Source of the DNA: Euphorbia lathyris
Lineage: Eukaryota; Streptophyta; Magnoliopsida; Malpighiales; Euphorbiaceae
DNA length: 64,000 bases
Reading direction: 5' to 3'
NCBI RefSeq assembly: GCF_963576675.1
Contig: NC_088910.1
Coordinates: 101,088,807-101,152,806, forward strand
In this document: positions 24,587 to 35,750 of the stretch, one piece after another
Position numbering within the stretch: position 1 is the stretch's first letter
How the letters are laid out: each line of letters opens with the position of its first letter
Made by a program: the position numbers and the translations under genes
The notes under the pieces: model-generated
Databases searched by the model: none
The model's input: the letters and a program-made list of their open reading frames with translations, nothing else
Told to the model about the DNA's origin: nothing

Positions 24587-24646
24587 CAAAAATGATATAT
24601 GCCCTTACAGGTAATCATCATATCAGAAAACAAAATGATAGGGATA
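24587..24646 (+). pseudogene. Viral MP stub forming the fold-back
   Basis: Sixty bases identical to 38847-38906 (interior of MP), followed directly by the reverse complement of 38912 downwards. The two arms make a spacer-free palindrome centred at 24646/24647. Confidence 0.92.
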
Positions 24647-25337
24647 CTAATATATCCCTATCATTTTGTTTTCTGATATGATGATTACCTGTAAGGGCAT
24701 ATATCATTTTTGTTTCTATACTAATTACTTTACTTCCTGGGGGCATTCTTATTCCTTCTAATTTATAATAGAGTGTTAAAGCTAGATCTTTATGTTTATC
24801 TTCTAATGAGATACTAAAATCTGGTTGAATTGTGAATTTAAGTTTCTGATAAATTAAGTTTCCTCTTACTACTGCTATTAAGGCATCTTGGATATTATCT
24901 AATATTCTATCATCTAATACATATATTTGAATAGGAGTATCGATATTTTTCTGAAAATATGCTTTTATAGTGAATTCTATTCCTCCAAAGTAAATATTCC
25001 TATATTTCTTTGCTTCTTTATGTGATAATTTGGATAATTCTCTTTTTATTACGTCATTTGTTATTAAATTTATCCTTGCTCTACCATTTATAGTAGTTGT
25101 ATCTATAATATTCTCATGCTTCTGAACAATATATCGTATATTTTTATTTCTCTCAAACCATTTTGTTTTAAATATCTTATTTACAGATAGCTCTTCAGTT
25201 TCATCTTGTATTTTCTGATAAATATCTGGTTTAAAACTTAAAGTTTGAGTTATACCACCTTCATAAGTATCCATTTGATAGTAGATATTAGTATTTTCTG
25301 TATGGGTTTGTTCTGTTATTTCTTTATTCTCTTCCAT
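24647..25337 (-). pseudogene. Viral movement protein, 5' part (inverse copy)
   Basis: N-terminal 230 residues of the 30K-type movement protein, matching 38222-38912 with a Ser/Phe difference (RELSKL here, RELFKL there). The frame runs through the fold-back at 24647 and stops at 24618 in reversed MP sequence, so the C-terminal half is missing. The start codon overlaps the end of the preceding small ORF by 14 bases, as in the forward copy. Confidence 0.9.
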
Positions 25338-25647
25338 TGATTAAAGCTTGAATATGTCTGTAACTTTCAGTAATTATTTGTTTTTGAATTTCTATTGTCT
25401 CTTCTTGCTCTCTATGTTTTTCTTCTAATCGTTTTACTTCATCTTCTAAGTCAAAAACTCTTTTTTGTAATTTTATCTTTTCAATACGCTTAGCATCTAA
25501 AGCACCTTGTGCTACTTCTAATTGTCTATCTTTTAATTCCATAATTTGTAATGCTCTTCTACAACTTATAATATGTTGATTGATATCCTGATTATAAATT
25601 AATGGTTTTTCAGCAATAATCCTAAGACTTTCAACTGGTATATCCAT
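25324..25647 (-). CDS. Viral small ORF 2 (107 aa), inverse copy
   Basis: Identical in translation to the forward copy at 37912-38235. Coiled-coil-like composition, rich in Glu, Lys, Arg and Gln, with heptad-spaced Leu/Val in its second half (RVFDLEDEVKRLEEK). Function not recognised; by position it is one of the leader-proximal small ORFs of soymo/caulimovirus-type genomes. Confidence 0.7.
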   Translation of the reverse strand: MDIPVESLRIIAEKPLIYNQDINQHIISCRRALQIMELKDRQLEVAQGALDAKRIEKIKLQKRVFDLEDEVKRLEEKHREQEETIEIQKQIITESYRHIQALINGRE

Positions 25648-25650
25648 TAT

Positions 25651-25929
25651 CTAGTGTGTATAATTCTGAAAAATCACGATTGTGAAATTAATTAGGCATT
25701 TAATCATTTCTACTTTTCTTATTAACATTATATGCCTATTTAGATCACTAGTTCCTATATTAAGGAGATGTTGGTAATATTCTAATAATATAATTAATTT
25801 GCCTAATAGAATAGAAATTTCTAAACTATTGCTTAAATCTAATTCAATTATGCCGCTTGTAATTTTATCAACTGCTTTCCTATGAATATTAAGCTGTGAT
25901 GCAAACATACTGGTATATGAAGATGACAT
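25651..25929 (-). CDS. Viral small ORF 1 (92 aa), inverse copy
   Basis: Same protein as the forward copy at 37630-37908. It is the first ORF after the primer-binding site and ends 3 bases before the next ORF starts. Leu/Ile-rich, no recognised domain; function unknown. Confidence 0.7.
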   Translation of the reverse strand: MSSSYTSMFASQLNIHRKAVDKITSGIIELDLSNSLEISILLGKLIILLEYYQHLLNIGTSDLNRHIMLIRKVEMIKCLINFTIVIFQNYTH

Positions 25930-26784
25930 AGTGATTTCAAAAAGTTCTAACTATTTGTGAGATCCTTTGAAAGCTCTGATACCATTTTATGTGGACCGTT
26001 TTTTCTGATGTGTATAATGTGTGCAGGATCGCTCTTATGACCCTAAAAAGGGTAGGAAGACAAACGACTGCTGAAGTAAACATTGTTAAATGAAATTTAA
26101 CATCCATAATATATTAAACCTTTAAGTGTAACTAATGATAACAAATTAATTTAATTAGAACAAGAGTTATAGAGGAACTCTAGTATACCTTTCAAAGCAA
26201 TCCTCAGTGGAGACTTCTGAACTCTGCCTGACACCCTCTCATCATCATCATGGGTTATGGCTGTGTTCCAGCATCTCTACACACCTCTTGGATTCGTCTG
26301 AAGGCTAACTATTGTTGCTTTATAACTCTGGATCTTTTTAAACTAATATGCTATACGGAAGTTAAACTTAAGTAGTTAACAACTATGGATGCTAAAAGGG
26401 GAAGTTTAGAAAGCCATGGATATAGAGAGAAAGAAAGCTTTTATTGCTCAAAGCAAGTTATATCTCATACATCATATGTCTTCTCCTTATATAGGTAGAA
26501 GATCAAAGGTGAAATTACCAAAAAGGAGATTACATCATCACAAAAGTTAAAAGTACAAACTTTTAGGTTACACGTGTCGAATGCTTCTTATTTTGCTCTT
26601 CCACCTCAAGCTTTACATCTTGCCACTAATCTCTAATGTTTCCACCTCATGCTTCTTCTTTGGACACATGTCTCTTCATATCTTCATGTCTTGCCACGTG
26701 TTGATCTTATTGCCACCTTTTCTTTAGGTATTGACACCTCGTTCTTATATTTCTTATTTTTCTTATCCATTTTTATCTCATTTT
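25930..26784 (-). promoter_or_regulatory. Viral intergenic region, inverse copy
   Basis: Mirror of 36775-37629. Contains TATATAAG (minus strand, 26493-26486), AATAAA (26445-26440) and the primer-binding site. It would drive transcription leftwards, toward the Helitron. Confidence 0.8.
25973..25984 (-). other. tRNA-iMet primer-binding site, inverse copy
   Basis: TGGTATCAGAGC on the minus strand, complementary to the 3' end of plant initiator tRNA-Met, the standard minus-strand primer site of Caulimoviridae. Confidence 0.92.
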
Positions 26785-27885
26785 CTAAATAAATGGATCC
26801 TCCTCTTTTCTTGGATGGGCTTCTTCTTTGGGCCTTATGGAGTCAATATTCATGGGCTCAGGTCTTATGGGCTCAATTCTAATTAAACATGATTTTCTTG
26901 GGCCATATATAGATTCATAATGGGCTAATGTATCTGAACTATGTTTATATTTCTTATCCATCAATTTCGTATGCATTTCTATCAAAATTTGTTGACTCGT
27001 TTCATCACCCATTTCCATTAAATAGTTGATAGTTATCATTTCTTCAACTTCTCCATGATTCGATCTGGCTATTATAGCCACCTTTTTATTTCTAATATAG
27101 TCTTCGAGTCTACATTTGATCGTATGGATTCCATGTGCTCGTTTTTCTCCTAACCAAGATTTAAAATTTTCTAATTTGCATGGAATGTCCCATTGATGGT
27201 CGGAATTATCTACATCAATCTTAGTGTTTCTACCAGTCTTAAAAATCTGAGCAATTATTATCGGTTTCCCTTCTAAGTCCATAGCAGCATCAAAAATTTG
27301 AACACAAAATATTCCTCTTCCAAATCTTAATCCAAGTTCGTCAATGGATCTGGGTATGATAGATGGGAGTTTTGAAACACTATTAAGGCTCTCATCAGTC
27401 ATGACTTTGTCCAGAAATCCATATCGAAATAGTTTCTGAACAACATCTGGACTGCAGTCTTCTGAGCATATATACCTAGGGTATTTGGTCATCTTAATGG
27501 TTCTATATACGGTTTGACTCTTCTTATATGTAAAAAATTTCATGATATTCTTATATGCTTCTGTCATTTCTGGAGGGAATTGTATAACCTGGGAGGTTGT
27601 GATTTCTGATGAGTTCTGATTAATCAGCTTAGAATGGTTCAAGGTGGTGGCTCCTGAGAGTCCACTAGATGAAGTTGGCAGCTCAATTGGCTTCTTATGA
27701 AGATCTCCTAACAACTCATAAGATGATCTAGGAGTCATGGTTCGTATATTCTGATTGTTCTGAGACTGGAGTTTCTTGAGTTCTTCCTCAAGGTTGTCCA
27801 GAAAGTTCTCATGATTTCTGATCATTGCCAGCATCTGGCGGTTCTGATTTCTGATTTCTGATATTCGCTGGATCATTATCTCCAT
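26785..27885 (-). CDS. Viral transactivator/viroplasmin (TAV), inverse copy
   Basis: Open frame of 366 residues, identical in translation to 35674-36774. The N-terminal part is coiled-coil-like (NFLDNLEEELKKLQSQ), followed by a Ser/Thr-rich linker. A central domain (FCVQIFDAAMDLEG, IAQIFKTGRNTKID) fits the ORF VI transactivator/inclusion-body protein of caulimovirus-type genomes, which promotes reinitiation on polycistronic RNA. It overlaps the end of Pol by 77 bases, as in the forward copy. Confidence 0.8.
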   Translation of the reverse strand: MEIMIQRISEIRNQNRQMLAMIRNHENFLDNLEEELKKLQSQNNQNIRTMTPRSSYELLGDLHKKPIELPTSSSGLSGATTLNHSKLINQNSSEITTSQVIQFPPEMTEAYKNIMKFFTYKKSQTVYRTIKMTKYPRYICSEDCSPDVVQKLFRYGFLDKVMTDESLNSVSKLPSIIPRSIDELGLRFGRGIFCVQIFDAAMDLEGKPIIIAQIFKTGRNTKIDVDNSDHQWDIPCKLENFKSWLGEKRAHGIHTIKCRLEDYIRNKKVAIIARSNHGEVEEMITINYLMEMGDETSQQILIEMHTKLMDKKYKHSSDTLAHYESIYGPRKSCLIRIEPIRPEPMNIDSIRPKEEAHPRKEEDPFI

Positions 27886-29731
27886 TCCTGCTCAAAAAAT
27901 CAGCTAAGATATTTCGTTTTCCAGAGATAGGTTTAACAACAAAATTATAGCAATTGAAAAAACTTTGCCAATGCCTTCTTTTGTTCAATTCTGGTAGGGG
28001 ATCTATTTTATTTCTGATAAATGCTCCTACTTGTGTATTATCTGTTCTTATGATAAATTCTATAGGTAACAAATGATACCTAAATCCTTTAATTCCATTT
28101 TTAACAGCTAGTAATTCTTTTTCATTGATATGATAATTTTTCTCTGAGGGTTTCCAAGTTCCTGATCTATAGCCACATATTAAAGGAGTTTCTTTGTCTA
28201 TATCTTCTTTTCTATATGCGATGAGTACTGCTCCCCACCCGATATCACTAGCATCTGTATATAATTCTAATTGATCATTATCTTTAGGTAGTCTTAATTT
28301 TGGGAGAACTTTTACTGCTTCTTTTATTTTTCTTATAGTATCAGTGTGAGTTGTCGTCCATTCAAATACTTTATGTTTCTTAATTAGCTCTTGCAAGGGT
28401 TGTCGTAATTTTGGTAAGTCTTTTATATAATCTGATGCATAATTTATTATTCCTAGAAATTGTTGGACTTCTTTCTTAGTATCTAATTTTTCTTTAAAAT
28501 TTTCGATTCTAGTTACGATATGATCTTGTAGTTGTAATCCTTCACTATCTATTATATATCCTAAATATTCTATTTTATTTTTAAAGATTTCTGATTTCTT
28601 TTCAGATAAAAGGATTCCATGTTGTCGTACTGTTTTTATAAATGCATCTAGGTGCTGTAAATGGTCTGCTATATTATTGCTATAGATTAATATATCATCG
28701 ACATAAACTACACAGAAGTCATTTAATTTTCTAAATATCGTATCCATTCGTCGTTGAAATATCTGGGGTGCATTTTTCAAACCAAAAGGTAACACAATCC
28801 ATTCATAATGTCCTTGTGGTGCACTAAATGCTGTTAAAGGTCTTGATTCTTTAGTAAGCTTAATTTGCCAAAAGCCACTTTTACAATCAAATTTACTAAA
28901 CCACTTTTTTCCTGATAATCTATTAATTAAATTTCTCTTATAAGGTAAAAAATATCCATCAAAAATCGTTTTCTTATTTAGTTCTCGATAATCTATTACC
29001 ATTCTTGCTTTGCCTCTCTTTTGTTCGCTATGTTTTCTTACTAAGAATGCCGGGCTACTATGAGGGCTTTTACTTTCTTGAATTAATTTTAAGTCTAATA
29101 ATTCTTTTATTTGTATTTCAAATTCTTTTTGATCATCAGGACTATATCTTATTGGTCTAGTGCGAACAACATCATTAGGGTTTATGAGTTCTATCTTAGC
29201 ATATATCTTTTCTTTTTCCCACAACGTTATAGGGTTTTCTCCAAAGTTGATCTTTAAATGGTCTAAATATTTTTGTTTTAAAAGTTCTAAATTAGTATCT
29301 CTATTTGTTTTGATATTATGTATTGTGAGTGGATATAAAGGTAGGACGCGCTTAAGGATAATCCATTTATTACAAGGAGTTAAAAGACTTATGGTTTCAG
29401 GTTTGATTAGCTGGACTTTAAAGAAATCAAGAAAATTATTTCCTAATAATATATGTTGTTTCATATTATTTTCTTGATAAATTATGGGTAATCGAAAGAT
29501 TGTCTTGTTAAGTATTAATCTCATATTTTCGGCTATAATATCTAATTCTTTCATTTGTTCATTAAATCCTGTAACTCTGACCTTATGTCCTTTAGATCTT
29601 TTCCATTTATGGGAAACTAGTACATCTTGCTTCGCTAAACATATATCAGCTCCACTATCTATAAATATGCGGCGTTTTATAATCTTATTAGGTTTATATT
29701 CTACCGGTGCTTCTACATATATGGCTACCAT
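27809..29731 (-). CDS. Viral Pol: protease, reverse transcriptase, RNase H (inverse copy)
   Basis: Open frame of 640 residues. A retropepsin is at the N-terminus (FIDSGADICLA near residue 24, HILLGNNFLDFF near 91). RT follows (RMVIDYRELNKKT, FGLKNAPQIFQRRMD, YVDDILIYSN), then RNase H (ELYTDASDIGWGAVL, NEKELLAVKNGI, RTDNTQVGAF). This copy is the only uninterrupted Pol in the window. It starts at the base where the CP frame ends. Replication takes place on packaged pregenomic RNA; there is no integrase domain. Confidence 0.95.
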   Translation of the reverse strand: MVAIYVEAPVEYKPNKIIKRRIFIDSGADICLAKQDVLVSHKWKRSKGHKVRVTGFNEQMKELDIIAENMRLILNKTIFRLPIIYQENNMKQHILLGNNFLDFFKVQLIKPETISLLTPCNKWIILKRVLPLYPLTIHNIKTNRDTNLELLKQKYLDHLKINFGENPITLWEKEKIYAKIELINPNDVVRTRPIRYSPDDQKEFEIQIKELLDLKLIQESKSPHSSPAFLVRKHSEQKRGKARMVIDYRELNKKTIFDGYFLPYKRNLINRLSGKKWFSKFDCKSGFWQIKLTKESRPLTAFSAPQGHYEWIVLPFGLKNAPQIFQRRMDTIFRKLNDFCVVYVDDILIYSNNIADHLQHLDAFIKTVRQHGILLSEKKSEIFKNKIEYLGYIIDSEGLQLQDHIVTRIENFKEKLDTKKEVQQFLGIINYASDYIKDLPKLRQPLQELIKKHKVFEWTTTHTDTIRKIKEAVKVLPKLRLPKDNDQLELYTDASDIGWGAVLIAYRKEDIDKETPLICGYRSGTWKPSEKNYHINEKELLAVKNGIKGFRYHLLPIEFIIRTDNTQVGAFIRNKIDPLPELNKRRHWQSFFNCYNFVVKPISGKRNILADFLSRNGDNDPANIRNQKSEPPDAGNDQKS

Positions 29732-30494
29732 TAGTTATTAGTTTCACTATCTTCATATTCTATTGGTTCTAATTCTTCTGAGTTCTCACCTTCTGTTTCA
29801 GTAATATAAAATTCATCTTCTTTATGCCATTTATCATCGCTGGCTCTTATTTGTTCTAGACTCATTATAAATTCTGTTGTTCCTATATATTTGACACCTT
29901 TTTGTTTTAATTTAGGGCATTTATTAGCATAATGTCCTTTCTCATTACAATTCCAACATTTACATTCTGTAAGTTTAGCATTTTTATCCCTTAGTGGTCT
30001 TTCTCGTCTTTTCCTAAATTTTCGTTTATATCTAAATCTGTTCCGATTTTCGGGATTATTTTTATATCGTCTAAATCGTTTTCGTCGAAATCGTCCATTA
30101 TCATACTTGTTAGTATAAGACTTCTTATATGTCGGATTATGTCTATAAGTGCGATTAGGAGTATATCGTCTATATTTTCTCCTAATTTTATCATCACAAC
30201 CAAAAACTAACCGTTTTTCCGTGAATCCACATATTTCTCGTAACCCGAGTTTCTTATCCTTTTTAACCTTTTGTTGAACTCTATATTCTTCACATTTTCG
30301 CATAAGATAAGCTCGTAGTACTCTAATTCTTTCTCCTAATGTATTTTCTTTTGGTTCTAATTGAGTATATTCTTTTGAAACTTCTACGTTGTATGGGTTT
30401 GGTAAGTGGTCATAATATAGTTGTTGGTATATCAATCCTTCTTGTGGTAAAAACCTAGCTTCATAAAAGAACTTAGTAAAACTGATAGTATATT
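29731..30494 (-). pseudogene. Viral coat protein, 3' part (inverse copy)
   Basis: C-terminal about 250 residues of CP, with a strongly basic Arg/Lys/Tyr tract, a CCHC zinc knuckle (CKCWNCNEKGHYANKC) and an acidic C-terminus. It is cut off at the inversion joint, which corresponds to forward position 33064, so the N-terminal half is absent. The codon for the Tyr changed to a stop in the forward copy (33141) is intact here. Confidence 0.9.
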
Positions 30495-31081
30495 ATATTA
30501 GTACCAAAATTATATCAGGAAATATTAGAACCACTAGAACATAAGGAAAATTCCATCATAACAATACCAGACGAAATATGTATAGATTTTAATTCTAGAA
30601 AACTACAACCAATCCAGAAATTATTACCTAGGATAGAAGAAGGAAGGTTAAGTTTTAAGAAAGACATAATAAGACAACCGAGAACATTAGATTTATTACA
30701 TACATATTATGAAGATAAGTTACGAATAAAAGTAATATTATTTAATGAGCTACGAGCAACTGACTGTATAGCTGAAATTAATACAGGAACCAAAAGTTTA
30801 GTACATATTAGCCAAATAAATGAGAATAAATGTGAACTAATCGAACCACAAACTTATAACTGTCCAAATAGTACAAGAGAAATAATCATAACTAAAAGCA
30901 TAAGAATTAGATTTAAAATTCAAGATCTAGAATATGAGATAATTGTAGGAGTAACAGAATATGATAGTACATATGCACTATTATTAGGATACGACTTTTT
31001 AAATAAAATAAAATATAAGATAAATAATGAAGGAATTACGATAGAGGACCAAAACAAAATACGGTATATAAATAAAATATG
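30495..31081 (+). pseudogene. Viral movement protein, 3' part (forward, first unit)
   Basis: Matches 38906-39492 and continues the stub at 24587-24646, so MP is split here by the inverse copy. Encodes the C-terminal region, including the retropepsin-like INTGTKS...LLLGYDFL segment discussed under the intact copy. Confidence 0.9.
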
Positions 31082-31306
31082 AACATACGACAACAACTTG
31101 ATAAAAAAGAGAAAAAATTACAAATAATAAAAACTATTATGGCAGAGACAATCATAGAATCTCAACTAAAATATTTAGAAATTGAATCTAAACAACAGAG
31201 ACTAGAATGTGAAATCAAACAATTAAACTCTTTATTAGAACCACCTAAGAAAGAATGGATCAAACTTGAAGACGGATGGATAAAAAGAATCTACAAAGAT
31301 GAGTGA
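31079..31306 (+). CDS. Viral small ORF 3 (75 aa), first unit
   Basis: Starts in an ATGA overlap with the MP stop. Lys/Gln/Glu-rich, coiled-coil-like, no recognised domain. Same as 39490-39717. By position it corresponds to the ORF II slot between MP and CP. Confidence 0.75.
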   Translation: MNIRQQLDKKEKKLQIIKTIMAETIIESQLKYLEIESKQQRLECEIKQLNSLLEPPKKEWIKLEDGWIKRIYKDE

Positions 31307-31739
31307 TCCTAACCAAAAATTGGACCAAATATGGATAGAGATTGTAGCAAAAGAACAATTAAAGAATACTCTTAGTTTAATACAAGAAAACCATATTCAA
31401 ATCCAAGAAATGATAACACATGAATTAACAAAACTGTGGAATACATCGGAAATACCAACGTTTAAGATAATTTTGAAAAAATTAAACATGTTAGTAGCTA
31501 ATATAGACAAAAGAAAAAGACCCATAGAAGAAAGCTGTAGCATTACCTCAGGAGAAAATCTAAACATTACTATAACACAAACTAAAACTCCAGAAATAGT
31601 ACCCATAGATGCTTGGAGACGAAGCAAGGACCCAATAATGATGGATATAAGTGAAATAAAACCTAAAATCCCTACAACCGTAAATAAAACCTTAGATCTG
31701 TTAACCGATTTACACAAAAAAAGGACAATTCTAATCTAA
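31299..31739 (+). CDS. Viral small ORF 4 (146 aa), first unit
   Basis: Overlaps the preceding ORF by 8 bases. By position it fits the ORF III/virion-associated-protein slot; sequence similarity is not obvious. Relative to 39710-40144, one extra A near 31719-31725 shifts the last codons (KKRTILI instead of KKGQF), and the stop then overlaps the CP start. Confidence 0.75.
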   Translation: MSDPNQKLDQIWIEIVAKEQLKNTLSLIQENHIQIQEMITHELTKLWNTSEIPTFKIILKKLNMLVANIDKRKRPIEESCSITSGENLNITITQTKTPEIVPIDAWRRSKDPIMMDISEIKPKIPTTVNKTLDLLTDLHKKRTILI

Positions 31740-33827
31740 TGGCCGAACAAGAACATAGTGTAATAACATTTCTTAAAAATCACGCCCAAGAAATTATTGA
31801 AAAGGAAAAATACAAATATGAACCGCTAAAAAACAGCAAACTCAAAGACAATGATGCTAAACCATCCAATGTAGACGTAAGCACCGAAGCCGAATACCTT
31901 CAACTAAAAATCGAAAAACAACATAAAGAAATCAAAGACCTACAAAAAGAAAACATAAAATTAGTCATAAATTCGAGTACAGAATGGGTCGAAAAATATA
32001 AAAAATATAAACACAAATTTAAAAATACTAAAAAAGAATTAAAAGAAACAAAGCTAGAATTAAAACAAACAAAAACAGAGCTAATCCACATTACAGGTGA
32101 ATTAAACGAATTAAAGGAAGAAGTAAGAGTCTTAAGAACAATGGTTAAAGAAGTAAAAGGGAAAACTATTCACATCAGTAACAGTAGTAGTGATAGTTCA
32201 GATAGTTCAGATACTCAAAGTGAAAATAAACTAAAAATCATTGGGTATATAGAAGAAGAAAATAAAGATGAAACAAAATTAATAGAAGAAAATCATCAAA
32301 TAATGAAAGCATTAGAACAAATGAAGAACATTAATGCAATAATAGAAGAAGAACCAGAAAGTGATATAGAAAACAACGAATACAACAACAAATACACTAG
32401 GTATGAAGAATCAGATATAGGATCAGAAAATATAGTAAACAAAGATGCCGATAATTATCCAGAAGAAGAAATGATAGACCCCAATTTAGACGTAGTAACT
32501 AAAAGAGTACCTACGATTCCACAACATATACCTATAGGCCAACAAGGAGACTTTAAAGAATTTATAGGATCTATGTCTCAAGGATTAAATCCAAATGGAT
32601 ATTTTTTAGACTTAGATAATGTCTATGATGAACAAGAAATAAGTAGACGAATAAATGATTGGAATTTAGGAATGTACATAGCCTTAATGAATTCATCTCA
32701 CACTGAAAATTTAGACTATATGTATGACCTAATATCTAAAACAATGATAGGAAAAGTAGGATTTTGGATGGAATCAATAACTCATCAGTTAAGACCACAA
32801 ATAGAAGCTTGTGCTCATGATTGGAAATCAATGTTATTATTATTCGATATGGTATTAAAAAGAGAATTTTTAGGAGAAAGATGGTTAGTGGCTAGAGAAA
32901 CAGTATTTGCTGAAAGAAAAGCTGAAATAATAATGAATTTTAAAAAGAGAATTTTTAGGAGAAAGATGGTTAGTGGCTAGAGAAACAGTATTTGCTGAAA
33001 GAAAAGCTGAAATAATAATGAATTTGAATAACATGAAATGTTGTAAAATTAGTAAATTACCAGAATATACTATCAGTTTTACTAAGTTCTTTTATGAAGC
33101 TAGGTTTTTACCACAAGAAGGATTGATATACCAACAACTATAGTATGACCACTTACCAAACCCATACAACGTAGAAGTTTCAAAAGAATATACTCAATTA
33201 GAACCAAAAGAAAATACATTAGGAGAAAGAATTAGAGTACTACGAGCTTATCTTATGCGAAAATGTGAAGAATATAGAGTTCAACAAAAGGTTAAAAAGG
33301 ATAAGAAACTCGGGTTACGAGAAATATGTGGATTCACGGAAAAACGGTTAGTTTTTGGTTGTGATGATAAAATTAGGAGAAAATATAGACGATATACTCC
33401 TAATCGCACTTATAGACATAATCCGACATATAAGAAGTCTTATACTAACAAGTATGATAATGGACGATTTCGACGAAAACGATTTAGACGATATAAAAAT
33501 AATCCCGAAAATCGGAACAGATTTAGATATAAACGAAAATTTAGGAAAAGACGAGAAAGACCACTAAGGGATAAAAATACTAAACTTACAGAATGTAAAT
33601 GTTGGAATTGTAATGAGAAAGGACATTATGCTAATAAATGCTCTAAATTAAAACAAAAAGGTGTCAAATATATAGGAACAACAGAATTTATAATGAGTCT
33701 AGAACAAATAAGAGCCAGCGATGATAAATGGCATAAAGAAGATGAATTTTATATTACTGAAACAGAAGGTGAGAACTCAGAAGAATTAGAACCAATAGAA
33801 TATGAAGATAGTGAAACTAATAACTAA
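31739..33827 (+). pseudogene. Viral coat protein, disrupted (first unit)
   Basis: Acidic, coiled-coil N-terminal part with a Ser/Asp run (SSDSSDSSDTQSE), a core domain (FKEFIGSMSQGLNPNGYF), and a basic CCHC zinc-knuckle C-terminus. An 85-bp direct tandem duplication (32861-32945 repeated from 32946) shifts the frame, which ends at 32980. A TAG at 33141-33143 replaces a Tyr codon that is intact in the inverse copy. The downstream frame 33255-33827 carries the zinc knuckle. Coat proteins of this family package the viral DNA. Confidence 0.9.
32861..33030 (+). repeat. 85-bp tandem duplication inside CP
   Basis: AGAGAATTTTTAGGAGAAAG occurs at 32861 and 32946, and the two 85-bp copies are nearly identical. 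85 is not a multiple of 3, so CP is frameshifted. It also enlarges the apparent unit length (8411 bp). Confidence 0.93.
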
Positions 33828-35750
33828 TGGTAGCCATATATGTAGAAGCACCGGTAGAATATAAACCTAATAAGATTATAAAACGCCGCATATTTATAGA
33901 TAGTGGAGCTGATATATGTTTAGCGAAGCAAGATGTACTAGTTTCCCATAAATGGAAAAGATCTAAAGGACATAAGGTCAGAGTTACAGGATTTAATGAA
34001 CAAATGAAAGAATTAGATATTATAGCCGAAAATATGAGATTAATACTTAACAAGACAATCTTTCGATTACCCATAATTTATCAAGAAAATAATATGAAAC
34101 AACATATATTATTAGGAAATAATTTTCTTGATTTCTTTAAAGTCCAGCTAATCAAACCTGAAACCATAAGTCTTTTAACTCCTTGTAATAAATGGATTAT
34201 CCTTAAGCGCGTCCTACCTTTATATCCACTCACAATACATAATATCAAAACAAATAGAGATACTAATTTAGAACTTTTAAAAACAAAAATATTTAGACCA
34301 TTTAAAGATCAACTTTGGAGAAAACCCTATAACGTTGTGGGAAAAAGAAAAGATATATGCTAAGATAGAACTCATAAACCCTAATGATGTTGTTCGCACT
34401 AGACCAATAAGATATAGTCCTGATGATCAAAAGGAATTTGAAATACAAATAAAAGAATTATTAGACTTAAAATTAATTCAAGAAAGTAAAAGCCCTCATA
34501 GTAGCCCGGCATTCTTAGTAAGAAAACATAGCGAACAAAAGAGAGGCAAAGCAAGAATGGTAATAGATTATCGAGAACTAAATAAGAAAACGATTTTTGA
34601 TGGATATTTTTTACCTTATAAGAGAAATTTAATTAATAGATTATCAGGAAAAAAGTGGTTTAGTAAATTTGATTGTAAAAGTGGCTTTTGGCAAATTAAG
34701 CTTACTAAAGAATCAAGACCTTTAACAGCATTTAGTGCACCACAAGGACATTATGAATGGATTGTGTTACCTTTTGGTTTGAAAAATGCACCCCAGATAT
34801 TTCAACGACGAATGGATACGATATTTAGAAAATTAAATGACTTCTGTGTAGTTTATGTCGATGATATATTAATCTATAGCAATAATATAGCAGACCATTT
34901 ACAGCACCTAGATGCATTTATAAAAACAGTACGACAACATGGAATCCTTTTATCTGAAAAGAAATCAGAAATCTTTAAAAATAAAATAGAATATTTAGGA
35001 TATATAATAGATAGTGAAGGATTACAACTACAAGATCATATCGTAACTAGAATCGAAAATTTTAAAGAAAAATTAGATACTAAGAAAGAAGTCCAACAAT
35101 TTCTAGGAATAATAAATTATGCATCAGATTATATAAAAGACTTACCAAAATTACGACAACCCTTGCAAGAGCTAATTAAGAAACATAAAGTATTTGAATG
35201 GACGACAACTCACACTGATACTATAAGAAAAATAAAAGAAGCAGTAAAAGTTCTCCCAAAATTAAGACTACCTAAAGATAATGATCAATTAGAATTATAT
35301 ACAGATGCTAGTGATATCGGGTGGGGAGCAGTACTCATCGCATATAGAAAAGAAGATATAGACAAAGAAACTCCTTTAATATGTGGCTATAGATCAGGAA
35401 CTTGGAAACCCTCAGAGAAAAATTATCATATCAATGAAAAAGAATTACTAGCTGTTAAAAATGGAATTAAAGGATTTAGGTATCATTTGTTACCTATAGA
35501 ATTTATCATAAGAACAGATAATACACAAGTAGGAGCATTTATCAGAAATAAAATAGATCTCCTACCAGAATTGAACAAAAGAAGGCATTGGCAAAGTTTT
35601 TTCAATTGCTATAATTTTGTTGTTAAACCTATCTCTGGAAAACGAAATATCTTAGCTGATTTTTTGAGCAGGAATGGAGATAATGATCCAGCGAATATCA
35701 GAAATCAGAAATCAGAACCGCCAGATGCTGGCAATGATCAGAAATCATGA
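33827..35750 (+). pseudogene. Viral Pol with one-base frameshift (forward copy)
   Basis: Same protease-RT-RNase H protein as 29731-27809. One additional A in an A-run (34279-34283, five A here, four in the inverse copy) splits it into frames 33827-34363 and 34335-35750. The protease and RT/RNase H parts each remain open. A Leu replaces Pro near the C-terminus (IDLLPELN against IDPLPELN). Confidence 0.93.

Noticed and set aside
24618..25337. Apparent 239-aa viral ORF taken as a full movement protein
   Set aside because: The last residues come from the fold-back at 24647; the genuine MP is longer (423 aa at 38222-39493).
31397..31717. 106-codon minus-strand frame with hydrophobic stretches, repeated at 40128-39808
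   Set aside because: It is the antisense of viral small ORF 4 and is duplicated only because the virus is; no independent support.
33817..34074. 85-codon antisense frame of viral protease, also at 29484-29741
   Set aside because: Shadow of the Pol N-terminus on the opposite strand in both copies.
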